Below, one piece after another: positions 1 to 13,000 of a DNA stretch of 64,000 nt. Each line of letters begins with the position of its first letter. Positions within the stretch are counted from its first letter, which is position 1. The notes under the pieces are model-generated. The model ran no database searches, had not been told where the DNA came from, and was given only the letters and a program-made list of their open reading frames with translations. The stretch is from the NCBI GenBank assembly GCA_026419785.1, contig JAODTK010004643.1, forward strand, positions 110,853-174,852, in the 5' to 3' direction. The stretch is from Sclerodactyla briareus (lineage: Eukaryota > Echinodermata > Holothuroidea > Dendrochirotida > Sclerodactylidae). Position numbers and translations under genes: made by a program.

Positions 1-125
1 AAGAACCGTTTCGGCCATTATGAATACGGGCTGTTATGATCAAAAGAAGGGCCTTATGAAGGAAAAGGCTGTTATGACACACGGACCTTATGAATAAAAC
101 CCTTATGAACATCGGACTGTCACCC
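1..125 (-). repeat. Minisatellite, inverted block at window edge
   Basis: Four or five degenerate units (CATTATGAATACGG, CCTTATGAATAAAAC, CCTTATGAACATCGG) of the same 24-27 bp motif. It probably continues beyond the window. Confidence 0.7.
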
Positions 126-2389
126 GTGTTCATATTAACCGTGTAACTCTCATCATACTACGTAACTTTATAAGTTTTCCGTGTATTCTTATCGGGCGTC
201 AACCGCTCGATTTTGTGACAATGATTTTCAACTCGTAATAAATTTACTGTAGATACTCAATGAGATCGGTTTTTATATTTTCCTGACAAAAACAAATGTA
301 CTTTTGCAATATAATTAATTCACGCGTATCATGTAGAACTACTGATATATTGCAAATTTATAAATGTGATGGAAATGTTTCGCCCTACGTAGTAAAACTC
401 GCGAGCAACTACGCTCATATATCACCTCAAATCCACACCACACTATGTCAATGCACAGCTGTATTAGCTCAGATTGATGGAAATTATGTGACCTTTTGTA
501 GGCCGTCGCTGTGCATTCATACTGCCAATTATTATGGTACTGTGTGGCAGCGCGGGGCCGGCCATGCTTGGGTTAACGTTAATTATGAACTTTATCTATT
601 GATTCCACGACCAATTCCTACGACAGATGTAGTACATGATGGTTTTAAGTATATGCCCGATTATGTAATGTGTGATGCGGAGCGATATTCGATAGGTCCT
701 ACGCTATGAATGTACCGTACGGTGCGGTTAATATAATAGCTCCATGGGTTGCGTACGTGAAGTCTAGTTTTTTACTTTCACGTTACACTACGATAGTATG
801 GTACCATTGGACATACTTCGGATATCCGGATGTATGGTGCCCAACAGTACAATACAATGAATGAAAGGAATCATCCAAGCAGATTGAGTAAAAATGAAAA
901 TGCGGAAAATCATGACACTTTTACATGTAATTGTCCTTGAATAGATAAATGAAACTTTTAGAAGTTCTGTAGGTATTATCGCTAATTAGAGAGGATGAGG
1001 GCACCGACGGCAATGAGCAGGTATTGCTTGCAGTCACGGATTGGCCGTCGGTGGGCGTGAAATGGAGGGCATCCCGTCAATTGGCAGGCACCAACTGCGA
1101 TTGCCGTCGGTTACGTCGGTTAATCGAGGCCTGCAAGGACGTCCCTTAGTGAAGAGCTCTGAGGAAAACCGATCACAATTCACAACGGTGCCAGGTAATA
1201 CCCCAGCCTAAATGAATGAAAAAATCATTCAGGGATAGTTAGCATGTCAGAAACATCTGTAATTCAGTCTCCTTTTGGAATATCACAAAAATCAGTCGCG
1301 CCGGAGGAAAGGTAATCTTGAAGGCCAAGCAGTGACATCCTGTACACACATTCGTCTCATTTTTTCGATAGTGAAACTCACTGTTCTAAGGGGTATCGAG
1401 TTCCCTGACAGCGCTGTGACACGTATCCAGAACTCAGCTGGCCGGCTTGTCACCTTGATGGGTCGCACAAACTGAATCGAGCACTTTCCTTCTGAACTAC
1501 CACTGGCTTTGGGTCAACAAGATCCACTCCCCAAATTCTCCCTCACGTACGAAGCTAACATGGTTTCGCAGCTCCATATATTTGTGAACTCATTCCACAC
1601 CTCAGGTAGGGCAAACCGGACACGAAGGTTCATCTAACCAGGTTAATTCTTCTCCAGCCAAGAACACGTGTCTTCATATGCAGCAGAGCTAGCCGAGTTG
1701 CAGGCCTAATAATCTAGAACTAGTTTTCCTTCACCTACACTGCTCTTCAGCAGGACTCCATGTATATCTTGTGTTAAAGTGTCCAAGGAATCAATGAACC
1801 TATAAATGTTCAGGAATAATTAGGTTATGTCTGACCAATGTACGTGTATGTGGTCAGCTGTTTCAGAGGTCAGGGAAAATACTTTTATTTTGTGGTATAT
1901 AAGTTAATTATATTATCTCAATATTATATGAATATGGAGGATCATAAATAACGTGAAGACTGAGGCATATGACTTGGCCAAAACTGACGTGAGTATGAGG
2001 TTGGGCAGCTCGAATGATTCAAGATTGTCAGTGTTTCCTGTTATATTGTTTAAAAAAAAATGAATTCTGTCCTTGCCTTGACTAAACAATTGAATCCCCC
2101 TCTCAAAATTTTTAGTGGAGGTCTCAACAAGTATTCTAGAACATATCTGATACAGCACACACACACTGAAGTAGATCTTCCTGAACACATTGCAATATCA
2201 ACATATTCTCGTAAAAAAACCACACTTTTACAGGGCTTCGTTTTCTTTATGATGCTGAGTGCAAGATCCAATGTCTCCAAGAACCTAAAGAGCAAAGCAC
2301 AAAAGAATTTAAACAATTAGGGACAATAAGAGTATGAAAATAAAGCCACCTTGCCTTCAAACAAAACAATGAGGGGAGAGAGGTGGTAG
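126..2389. other. Unassigned, gene-poor
   Basis: Beyond the hypothetical ORF at 296-709 I see no exon, tRNA or named repeat. PARP3 catalytic exons were looked for on the minus strand and not found. Confidence 0.4.
296..709 (+). CDS. Hypothetical ORF, 137 codons
   Basis: Open frame with many Cys, His and Tyr residues and no recognised motif; it ends NMCDAER-like before a stop. It lies where further PARP3 exons would be expected on the other strand, but no PARP motif is seen on either strand. Likely chance or an unknown transposon fragment. Confidence 0.15.
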   Translation: MYFCNIINSRVSCRTTDILQIYKCDGNVSPYVVKLASNYAHISPQIHTTLCQCTAVLAQIDGNYVTFCRPSLCIHTANYYGTVWQRGAGHAWVNVNYELYLLIPRPIPTTDVVHDGFKYMPDYVMCDAERYSIGPTL

Positions 2390-2490
2390 ACGGGGGTTTG
2401 AGGGGGTTCGGGGAGGGGGGTTGGGGGGTTGGGTTGGGCGGGGGGTGAGGGGGTGGCGGGGGTTGGGCGGTGGGGGGGCGTATGGGAGGC
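2390..2490 (+). other. G-rich tract with quadruplex potential
   Basis: About 100 bases with more than ten runs of three or more G, separated by short T, TT, C or A loops. It is on the plus strand, so the C-rich strand is the sense strand of the host gene. The many open frames here are low-complexity artefacts. Confidence 0.85.
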
Positions 2491-2984
2491 CAAGCTCTCA
2501 GAAGGCCAATCAATACAAAGGTGAGATAGCTGCAGCTGTACACACATTATGTTTTGTGCCATCCAGGAATTGCAGATTCGACGGATGGACAGTAAAAGAC
2601 TTAACTTGATACCAATCGGCCAAGGGCTGTCGTTTCATATAAGTGTATGCAGTGCTGCGTAGGAATGTGGAAATCACAATTTTGGCTAATTATAATTTTG
2701 TCAAGGAAATAGACTGGAGGTTAAATGCCCAGAGTATTCAGCAGCTCATATGAACGTGAATGGCTGTATGCTACATTGGACAACATCGATGCTACATGGG
2801 CAAACACAATGCTATATTGGCAAGGTTCAGAAAATTAAAAAAACATTTTATTTCTGCATACATTATGCAAATTAGACATATTGAATGACCTCAGTGGACC
2901 TCGCATCTTGTTATAAAAACCAAAATCAGGACGGTAAGTAGACCAGATTACACCGAGTTTCGTTGCTGAGGGACTCTGAACAAG

Positions 2985-3795
2985 CTGAAAATTATTGGAT
3001 AAATCATGCAAATTAAAATGACTGAAACTGTGAAACCCACTACAGCAATCCTCTCTCGTAGACTGAATGCTTTTCGAGGTGAATAATGTGTGAATTTCAA
3101 TAGAAAACACAGAAAGTTTGCAAGTGGTGCAAGTATTGACATCAGTTTTTATTGCATGATGGGATGTCTGTCCATCTTGCACAATACAACATGTTTCACA
3201 ATACACAAACTTCAAGGACTATAACTCTGTAAGGAAGTCGTATGAACCCGTTTGGACGGACGCATGCAGTTTTTATCCGCTATAGGCCAAGTAAAAATAA
3301 AAACATGTTCGGCATCCCGCTTTTTCGAAAAGGAGGAGGAGGGCAGCCCCCCCCTTTTTTTCCCTTTTTTTTTGGCGACCCGGACCATACTTCCATCAAC
3401 GATGTTTATTGCTTTTATATACCAGATGGGTGGCCCACATGTAGCTCAAATTAATAATAATAGCCATTATAACCATCCAAATAAAATGCAACATGAGAAA
3501 TACCAGACGTAGACAGGTTGAAAAGAGAAAAAGAGCAGGGTTTGACCTTCCTCAGAGGGGAAGTCCAAAACCGTTTTTTTTTTATGGTCTACAGGGTTCT
3601 ACTAACCTAAAACATACTTCAAATAGTTCCTTTGTCAAGAGCAAGGATTCTATGGGTTAGACTTTCAAAAAAAGTTATGGCCTGAATGAAGAAAAAAGAA
3701 ATTTTCCAAAAAGGAGGCGGGGGCGGGAATGCTAAACATGAAATTATTTTTAGTTGCTTATATAGCCCCTGTATAAATCATCCCGCAGTTGTCCT
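2985..3795 (-). repeat. R600 dispersed repeat, inverse copy with a 470-bp insertion
   Basis: Family sequence occupies 2985-3285 and resumes at 3761-3795 (TATAGCCCC ... CCGCAGTTGTCCTTC). The interval 3286-3760 is foreign: its ends GGCCAAGTAAAAATA and, inverted, AGCAACTAAAAATA are similar, and TATA flanks both sides, suggesting a small MITE. Confidence 0.6.
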
Positions 3796-3824
3796 TCAAC
3801 AGTCATAAATATAGAAGTCCTTAC

Positions 3825-4048
3825 CAGAAGGCATATCATCTTCTTCTCGAACTTAGGTCGCCAATAGTCAGGAGGAACCTTCCTCCCAAAAGAGTGGGGT
3901 CTCACAGTGTAAAACTGAGGACGGAGGGAGCTCTTCAGCCTGTTTGCGGCTTGCCCCTCCTCAATGGCAGCCTTCAGTCTCGAGACAGTCGAAGCCACGG
4001 GCGAATATGACCCTTGCTGAGTTTCCCCAGCGGCATATTCTTCACGGT
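3825..4048 (-). CDS. PARP3: PARP3 exon 5, helical regulatory domain
   Basis: An excellent acceptor (CTCTTTCTGTTGTTCAACACAG) precedes the exon and a strong donor CTG|GTAAGG ends it at 3824. Reading VKNMPLGKLSKGHI, then ARGFDCLE after one extra base, then LKAAIEEGQ and FYTVRPHSFGRKVPP, then KFEKKMICLL, it follows human PARP3 (MPLGKLSKQQIARGFEALE ... FYTVIPHNFG ... PP) closely. The regulatory domain restrains the catalytic fold until DNA is bound. About three extra bases (near 4047, 4000 and 3980) are needed to explain the frame changes. Continuation of the gene is expected below 3824 but was not found in 1-3824. Confidence 0.88.
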
Positions 4049-7000
4049 CTGTGTTGAACAACAGAAAGAGTTGTCTGTACATGAATTCTACAGATGGAAG
4101 AAGTTGGGGTGATGTTCTGGTGGTAGCAGGAAGGTGATTCAACTGCATATTGTGTACATGCCAAAGGGTTCTAGGATAGCCTTAGCTTGTAATGGCTCTG
4201 TGAAAAGTGCCAGAAATCTCATTTCTCAATGACCTTCTGGTTTGACCCAATGGACCAAATGAGTGCGATATCTGTCAAGTGTGAGGCAATAATAGGTTTC
4301 GCTCTACTCTCGGCAAGCAGACCACAAGCTGAAAAGTGGTGTTTTTGCAGCATGTACATTTTCCAATAATAGTCTTCAAATGGTATTACCCGACCCAGAG
4401 TCAAACCCTGCCCTGAAAAGCAGGCGCAAAATGGAATTGCTTTAATCAGAAAAAGAACATGAAGCTGGAACTGATTGTGCTATACAATATATATCCACTC
4501 TCAACGGCCTGTATGTATTTACAAAGAAACATATTCATCTCCTCCTTCATGGTTGTTCCTCAAAGTATGTCCATGCTCCAATGATCGTCAATATACGCCA
4601 CAAGATCCTCATATCAAGAGGTGCACATCCTGCTGGAAATCTTGCCTCAAACTGTAGGGGTTTCTTTTTTCACTACTAACACCACCGAATGATCTCTGCA
4701 AATGTTTCAGAATGAATATTTGACAAACCTAGTTTCGAAATGACCATCTGCTCCTCGAACATGATTTATCAGAAGATGAGTTTGATGAGCTCTTGCGGTT
4801 GGTTTATCAAGAGTGCACGGCTCTGTCTTCGTGACTGTTGACTGCGCCATCAGCCTCATCTATAGCTTCAAGCTGTTGCACGGGGGAAAAACGCCAACAT
4901 ATCAATGCGGGGAAGGGAAGATACATTTTGACAGACAATCTGGTGTCTTTTCATCACCACCGAATATGTCTAGAGAATTGTTGGGGACCACTGAGTATTG
5001 GGTTATCCCAATGTTTCAACATTATGTGGAGGCGGTGGTAAAGTTAACAAGGCGATCGCCCCCCCAGGTTGTCTGCCCCTGGTTGCGCTATCAGATGGTT
5101 CCTTTATCAGACAACTTTGCAACACAATTTCAAAGATTCTTCCAATTGTGCGCTTCGGGATTTTGGTATTAGCATTGAAACCAAAACTGCACTTAACAGT
5201 GACCAATTTCAAATTCAAAGGACGCATGTTGACATGTCTACCAAAGGAGTATTAGGTTTGATGGAAATGTGGACCTAAAATTGCATTAATTATGCCAAAA
5301 GTGACACACAATATATACTTGATTCCAGTGACCAATTCTAATTTGTGAATAACTTCAGGAGCAATAGTGCACAGAATGTGCATGAATGAAGCAAATAAAC
5401 ACATGAAATACCCCCAGTGACTCAAATCTAGTAAAGTTATTGGGAATTGGGATTGAAGGCACACCCATACCAATAATCACGCTTTGTGAAAATCCGAAGA
5501 ATACTTTGGAATCAAATTGTTGCAACTTAGACACACTGAATGCCCTCCAGTAAGTGACCTTAAATCTATGATAAAAATGTACCCTGGGGCTTCTAAGCCA
5601 CCATACCTACCAGGTTCATGAAATACTGGCAAACTTTGGACATTTAGGGCTTAAAAACTTATGCACATTAGAGAGGGTGAATGCATCCAGGACACCCTAA
5701 TCATGTTGAAAAAGTTTCGGAACAAAAGATAAACTATACCGCCAGGTTTCATGTACAGAATAATTAATGTCTTGAAACTATACCCCCTATTAATCATCTT
5801 ACTATATTACACAACATGACATGTCTTGAAAACAAACAATATTGAAAACATTGGAATCATAAAGTTAGTATAGGTTTCTCACCTAATATGATAATAACAG
5901 CCCTTGTAGTAAGAACCCAACACAAAGCTGGTTTTCCTGCCCATGGTCTTTCAGTGATTTAGATTCCAATACTATTCCCAACAGCACCTGATCAATTTAG
6001 GATGCTTTCGAGAGGGAAAAAAAGCTCCTTCAACCATTACTGCCTATTGTAAGCATCCCCAAGCATGGGGTGGGGGAGCCAACACACGCGTTATTGCCTC
6101 TTGCTTCAGTTCCCATTGTCCAAAAAGTATATCACCCCAGCAGTCGTCAGCAACAGGGACACCGTTATCGTGTTTATAAACTTTTCAGACTGTCTTCTCA
6201 GTCCACCACAGATCTGTCTACACAGATCTGGGGAGCTTATTGAAACAAATCTCTTGACCTATTTATTGTCAGAGGGGGCCAAAAGAAAGTTTGACAGGCT
6301 GGAGCACTTGAGAAGTTGCTTGTACAGTAGGCCTCAATGGTAGCGGGCGGAGAGAAATCTTGGAATCATTATAGGATTTGATAGTCACCTCAAACTACCT
6401 TTTATGACATCGTACTTTGAATGCCTTTGATGACAGTTTTTATGACAACTGTTACCCTTGATGATTGCATTATGTCCCTAGTTCACCATATCGCATACCA
6501 TCACTAGAATTTGTTGCAGAAAATTTCATAGTTGGCAGTTTTTTTAACCTTGATGACTTTGAGACATGATGTGTTATGAAAAAATCGATGTGATGCACCA
6601 AGCCCCACGAGCATTATGTAATCAAAACACACACCCCAAGAGCATTATGTATCAAAACACACACCCGATGATATTGCCCGAAAGGTATCACAAACCCGAG
6701 CTTTGACCCCCTTTGTGTACTGAGACCAGGAGTCCCAAATCGAAGCTGAGTTGGTTTCGTCTATGTAGCCCAGAACCTATCACATATCCACAAATGAACT
6801 TTTTTTATTTCTTTGTTGCCCTCTAACTCCTAAAATGATCACATTTTTTATGACTTGACCTTTGACCTTTCGACATTGTCCTTAGATGATGTTTGATTCC
6901 ACTGAATCCATAAATGACCATGACAAACCTCTACGAAAACCCTAACTTCACTAAGTTCGATCATTGTTGTCCATTTCGATCAGAATGTACCTTTGAGATC

Positions 7001-10000
7001 CGAAAATGGCCACAAAAATTTCATTCGGCTAAAAATAGTAAAGGTCCAATTGTCAAGGTCACACAGATGGAGTTCAACGAGTGAATCCGAATGCGTTACT
7101 CCCACCCTCCGCATACATTTGATTCCCATGTTATGGCCAAAACACTAGTTTTTTGCCCCAAATTACTTCATGACTAGGATGACATGACCGTTTTTATAAA
7201 CACGGCTTTGCCCCAGTGTCTCGCTGGTTGCGCGATCGGTGTTTCCATCTAATATTCACCATCAAACATTACAAGGCATTTACTGTGTGCTTTAAGATTT
7301 TGGTAGAGCATTTCCCATCCTACTAATCATGTCAATTTCAAATTCATAAGGACTGATTATGACCATGTCTTACTGAGGGTGAAGAATTAAGTTTTGTGTA
7401 AATGTGACTAAGACTGCCTACTTTTTGCAAATTAATCACAATATTCAACTTCCAACGACCCATTGCTCAGTTTCACATATCTCAGGCACACTTAATACAT
7501 TTCATGGGAAGTCAACAAACTTGACCATTTACTTAATGGACAATTTATACACGACTGCAGAACCCCCAGTGACTCGAGCAATGTCATGTTTAACATTGTT
7601 GGGGACTAAACTAAGGTAGACCATACCAATCAATCTCCAGAAAATAAACTAAATTGAAATTTGGGAAACCCAGGCGAAATAGACACACTGAATTACCTGT
7701 CCGCCACCCTAGTGACTAATACAATTTTATATAGTGAATATCCAAGGAGTGCTCTATTCACATAATTGAGTGGTGATGGAATGAAAAAAAATCTGACAAA
7801 CTCTGAATGTTGCATAAATGATGCAAATAACACTCAATTACCATATGTGACACTGATAAAATCTAATCATTACATCTACTCATTTCCCCATCTATTCAAA
7901 CAAGTCCCATAGCACCTACTTTCATCTTTAATCTTGCTACACAGCCTGAACAATAATTACAAAAAATAGCTAATTAACTGTACCTATTTGTGACTTTTGT
8001 TCCCAAATCTAATCAGATCGTGATCACCTCACCCGATGCCACCCTGAAAATTTGACCTCTGAATTATCTTTCACACAGATGTCACATGGGGTCAAATTAT
8101 GGTCCATTTGATCGAAGTACCCTTGGGTCTGAAAATGCCACTAAAATTAGATTCGGCCTGAAACTAGTAAAGGGTCAAATGAGGTCAAGTTCACACAGAT
8201 GGGGGTCACGAGTTTTGGGGGGATCACAATGGCGCACCTACCCCTAGAGACATCTGGTTTTCCAGTTATGTTGAAAACTAGTTTTGTTGACCTTTAATGA
8301 CCTTGGATATGTGACCCTTTTTAGAAAAAGGTTACCCAGATGAGATACACCATGTCTTGAAATATAAACCACATCAGGAAAAGTCACGGAAGTTGCTGTC
8401 AGGAGCACATCGATTTGGTAGTTTATGCCCATAAGTGACTTGAATGACCTTTGTGGGGTTTTTATGAAAACGTTCTCCACAATGACCTACACCCTGTCCT
8501 GAAATTTCAACATGCCAAGCACTGTCACTGAGTGTCCCAACAAATATTAGTTTTTCGTCCATAAGTGACCTTGAATGACCTTTAACGACATGTCAGTTTT
8601 TATGTAACATGGTAATTCGATTGAGATGCCACGCAGTCCTACAAGCATCATTATCTCAAAAGTATACTGCGATGCTATTCGTGAAAAAGGAATCAAAACC
8701 AACCTTTGACCCCTGTAACTTGAGGACGGAAGATGTGCACGATTGAAGCGGGGAGGTTTGCTCGTCTTTCAGCACACACAGAGCTCGTCAATATCAAATT
8801 TAAGTTTCAATTATCTTTGCCCATGCAACTCTAAAAATAGGAACATTGACCTTTTGACCTAATTTTCAGGGGTAGTTTGACATGCTGATTCTAAAAATCC
8901 ATGCCAAATCACTATAGACATCCTAACTGCACTTAATTCCCAAATGCAAAACTTTGACCTCTGAGATCTTCACACACAAAGGTTACATGGGGTCCAAATT
9001 TGGTCCATGTCGATTAGAAAGTACCTTTGAGATTCAAAAATGGCAACGAAAAGTTGATTCGACCCAAAGATATGGTGAAGGTCAAATGAGGGTCAAAGGT
9101 CCAAATTGAGAAGTCAAAGGTCACACGATGGAGGCAACGAGTGGATAACAATGGCACACCTCCCAACCTCGACAGGCAGGGTTGGTTACCATGTTATGGC
9201 CAAAAAACTAGTTTGACCTCAAAGTGAACCTTTTTAATGCCTTGGGATGGACGTGACCGTTTTTATAAAAAAATGTACCCTACAAGGGTTACACCCGGGT
9301 CCTGAATATACACCACATCAGGAAAAGGTCATGGAAGTTGTTGCAGGAACAAATAATATTAGGCAGTTTATATGCCCATAAGTGACTTGAATGACCTTTG
9401 ATGACATGATGTTTTTTTAGGAAAACAGTTTTCACATGAACGTACCCCGTCCTGAAATTTCAAAATGCCAGCAATGTCATGGAAGGTGTCCAAAAAATAT
9501 TAGTTTTTTGTCCATAAGGACATTGAATGACCTTTAACGGACATGTCAGTTTTTAGTGTAAAATGTTACTCTCGATGAGATGCACGCAGTCCTACAAGCA
9601 CATTTATCTCCAAAGTATACTGCGAGTGATATTGTGAAAAGAATCAAAACCAAACTTGACACCCTGAAAATTGAGGACGGAAAGTGCCCGATTGAAGCGG
9701 GAAGTTGTTTCGTCTATTCAGCACACGAGATCTGCTCACATATCCAAAAATTGACGGTTTGAATTTTCTTTGCCCTGTAGCTTAAAAATAACACATTTAT
9801 TCGACATTTGACTTTGACCTTGTGAACTCATTATCAGGGGTAGTTTGACCTGCTGATTCAAAAAATCACCATGACAATCACTTATGAACATCCTAACTGC
9901 ACTGATGAATTCCAATGAAACACTTTGACCTCCGCATCTCTTCCCACACCAAGGTCACTGGGGTCAACTTATGGTCCATTTCGATCAAAAGGTCCTTGAG

Positions 10001-13000
10001 ATCCGAAATGCCACATAATTTATTCGGCCAAAAACAGGGTAAGGTCAAATTGAGGTCAAAGGTCACACATATGGAGGTCCACGAGTGAATCCAATGGTGC
10101 ACCTCCCAACCCGTCGCAGACATTTGGTTTCCCAATTTTTAATGTACAAAAACTAGTGTTTTGACCCCGAATTGGACCTTTGAATGACCGTAATTTTACG
10201 CTAAACAAATCTAATCAATTCATCTACCTTATAATCCCGCACTAGTGCCAAACTCCGTCACCATAGCACCTACGGTTCACCGTAAATCTTGCCACGATGC
10301 CTAAACAATAAATTACATGAAATAGCTAATTACCTTACATAACTTAGTGACTTGCGTGCCCAAAATCTAAATCCGATCGTGTTCACCCACCCAGCTACCC
10401 TAAGATTTTTCGTAATTGCACTTGCCGTTCGACAGATATCCTGCTCACGAGAAGTTTGACACCACACACACCATGCACACATACACACACCCACATGCCA
10501 TAGTGCACCACTAAGTCTCACTCCTGAATTTCCTTCGGCGAGACAAAAATCCCACCCATTTTTTGGATATTTTTTTCTTCCCCCAAATGAACTGAATGCA
10601 TTGGGAAATCCCTCCTCGAATTAATATTTCCTTCTTCAGAGAATCCACCAAGGAATTTCCCTCCCAATTCACGTCCTAGCATAAACCAAGTTACCTGATG
10701 GCGAAATGTATTGTTTCTCAATATTCTGAGAGAAGTAACAGAATGAGAGTCAATAGGCAATGCCAGTGTTTATGTTAGTTCCAAAATGGTGAGGGGGTCG
10801 GGAATTCCCCCCTCGCATTTTTCAAAGCAGGATTTTGAAATTCCGGGAGGTCTCAGAATACAGATCAATAACCTTTGGAACCATGCCACATTACCAGTTC
10901 TCACACTATGAAGGTGTGCGGCGTGTGCGCTAACTCCGCTGAGGGGTTTTACAGTCGTCCCCCTTGGCCCAAGTTTGTCTTCCCAACTCCTTCTCTCTAA
11001 ACACTACATGCAAACTGATTGCAATGTACATAAGTTAACACTGTATAGGCGTGGGGTACATGGTGATACTGCCACCCCATGGGCCATATCTTGTACAGTG
11101 CCTGCTTCCCCCAGAGCTACATTTCAGACTGTCGTCTGCGAAAAGGGCAAATCCTTCAAAAACGGCCACATTTTCTGGCTCATAGTGAATGTTCCAGGCA
11201 TAACCCACTATAAATTCCTCACAGTAGGTCTAGCTACTGAACGGCTATTATTTTGTACAGGGGCCAAACTTAGCCTAAAACAAAAAATAACCATCTGAAG
11301 ACACTTTGCAAATACATGCTTCAATCGTTTTGTAAAATGTGTTTGTTCAACCCATCTACAGCCTGTGTCATTATTTGATATTTTTTAATAATGTGTTAGA
11401 TTTTAAAACGTTATTTACAGTGAATTTGGTCCCCATTCCACATGGTTGTCATAAAATTTGTACATGCACCAGTTCTGCGAAATTCATGTCATTCAAAAGG
11501 TATTGATGTGCGGTGTCGTTAGGTAAACATAAAAAATAGTGTTTCCTTCCATGTCGCAGTGTTACAATGTCTGAACACAATTAATATGGGTATGTTGCAT
11601 TAACTTTGTGCTGAGTACCAAGATCGGCTGACTTGAAAACGGTTTGGCAAACTTTGCAATCCTATGTGGGAAAACCAGTGCAGGAATTTCCGCCAGATCA
11701 ATTCTTTTTGTGCGTGATTTATATTTTGTGTGCGCAGATCGCACCAATCCTGCACCCTTAGCGTAAACAGGGGAAGCTCTCAACTGTACTCCACGGCATT
11801 GGCATACCAAAGCTCAAAGCTGATATTGAGTCGCATATATCGTTCATGTTCGAATTGATTGTATTGTGCCGGGATGCCAGGTGAACGCTGATACCCTGCA
11901 AAACACTTCCTTTGTCGGCATCTAAAAAACTTGTTAATTCCTTTTCAAGTGGTTTGTGGCTGGCTGGGAATTGGTGCAAAGGGTGTACACCCTCAGCTGT
12001 GAAACTTTTAGAGAGGTGTTTTTTTTGTTTTTTTTTTTTGTTTGCTTGTTATGACTCAATTACAGGGCTAACAACCACATGGGGCAGCCTTAAGCCTCCC
12101 CCTTCATCATCAGAATATATGAAGGAATTCAATCAAACTGCAATTTGCCTAAGAAAAGACCACATGGATTGGGGTGGACCTGAGGGTAGGCTAAACAAGC
12201 TTATAGACTACAGATTCGTGTTGTGTTGAATTAATATGTGCCCAGTGCATGCCTGGATTTAGGTACTGGTTCCGGGCTAAAAGTTATAGACTAAGATTAG
12301 TGTTGCATAATACGAGGCAAGTGCACGACATGGATTAGGTGACTGTGGTGGCTAACAGATTAAGACTACAGATTAGTGTTGCATAATACAGGGCAAAAAT
12401 CACGCATGGGATTTGAGTGACCTGGTGGTAGGCTAAACAGCTCTAGACTACAGATTTAGTGTGGCATAATAGGGTGGCAAGTGCACACATGGATTTAGGT
12501 GACCTGGTGTGGGCTACAGCTTTATAGCTACAGATTAGTGTTTGAATAATAACCAAGGCAAGTGCAAGCAGATTTAGGTGACTGGTGGTGGGCTAACAGC
12601 TTATAGACTACAGATTTTGTGTTGCATAAATACAGGCAGCGCACGGCAATGGATTTCGGTGACCTGGTGGTAGGCTACAGCTTATGGATACAGATTTAGT
12701 GTTGATAATACAGGACAAGTGCATCGCATTGTTGATTTTAGGGACTCGGGGTAGGCTAACAGCTCATAGACTACAGATTTAGTGTTGCATAACACGGGAA
12801 GTGATGCATTGGGGTGATGTGGCTGATGTTCATAAGGTTTTTATTCATAAGGTCCGTTGTCATAATGCCTTATATTATAAGCTTTTGTTCAAAGGCCCGT
12901 TATTCATAATGGACGAAAAAGTTCTTATTCAGGTTCGATATTCATAATCACAAAAGGGGTCCGGTTGTTAAACTAAGAAAAACAAGGGTTGTCCGTTTTA

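Larger units (their letters stand above)
6390..10190. repeat. Tandem repeat with unit of about 950 bp, interrupted
   Basis: Two adjacent full units (about 8290-9235 and 9236-10190) align along their length: ACATCAGGAAAAG recurs 944 bp apart (8371, 9315) and CACGCAGTCCTACAAGCA 953 bp apart (about 8630, 9583). A partial unit at 8050-8290 and an older one at 6390-7200 precede them. 7200-8050 is filled by other repeats. The unit is full of TGACCTTTGACC-like words. It has no coding content that I can see and lies in PARP3 intron 3. Confidence 0.88.

Noticed and set aside
2050-2609. Overlapping proline- or glycine-rich open frames
   Set aside because: They translate the G-rich tract at 2390-2490 and its flanks; no conserved motif.
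4219-4404. Minus-strand open frame preceded by a good acceptor, between PARP3 exons 4 and 5
   Set aside because: No PARP family equivalent exists between these exons, the reading continues cleanly from exon 4 to exon 5 without it, and it ends in a stop.
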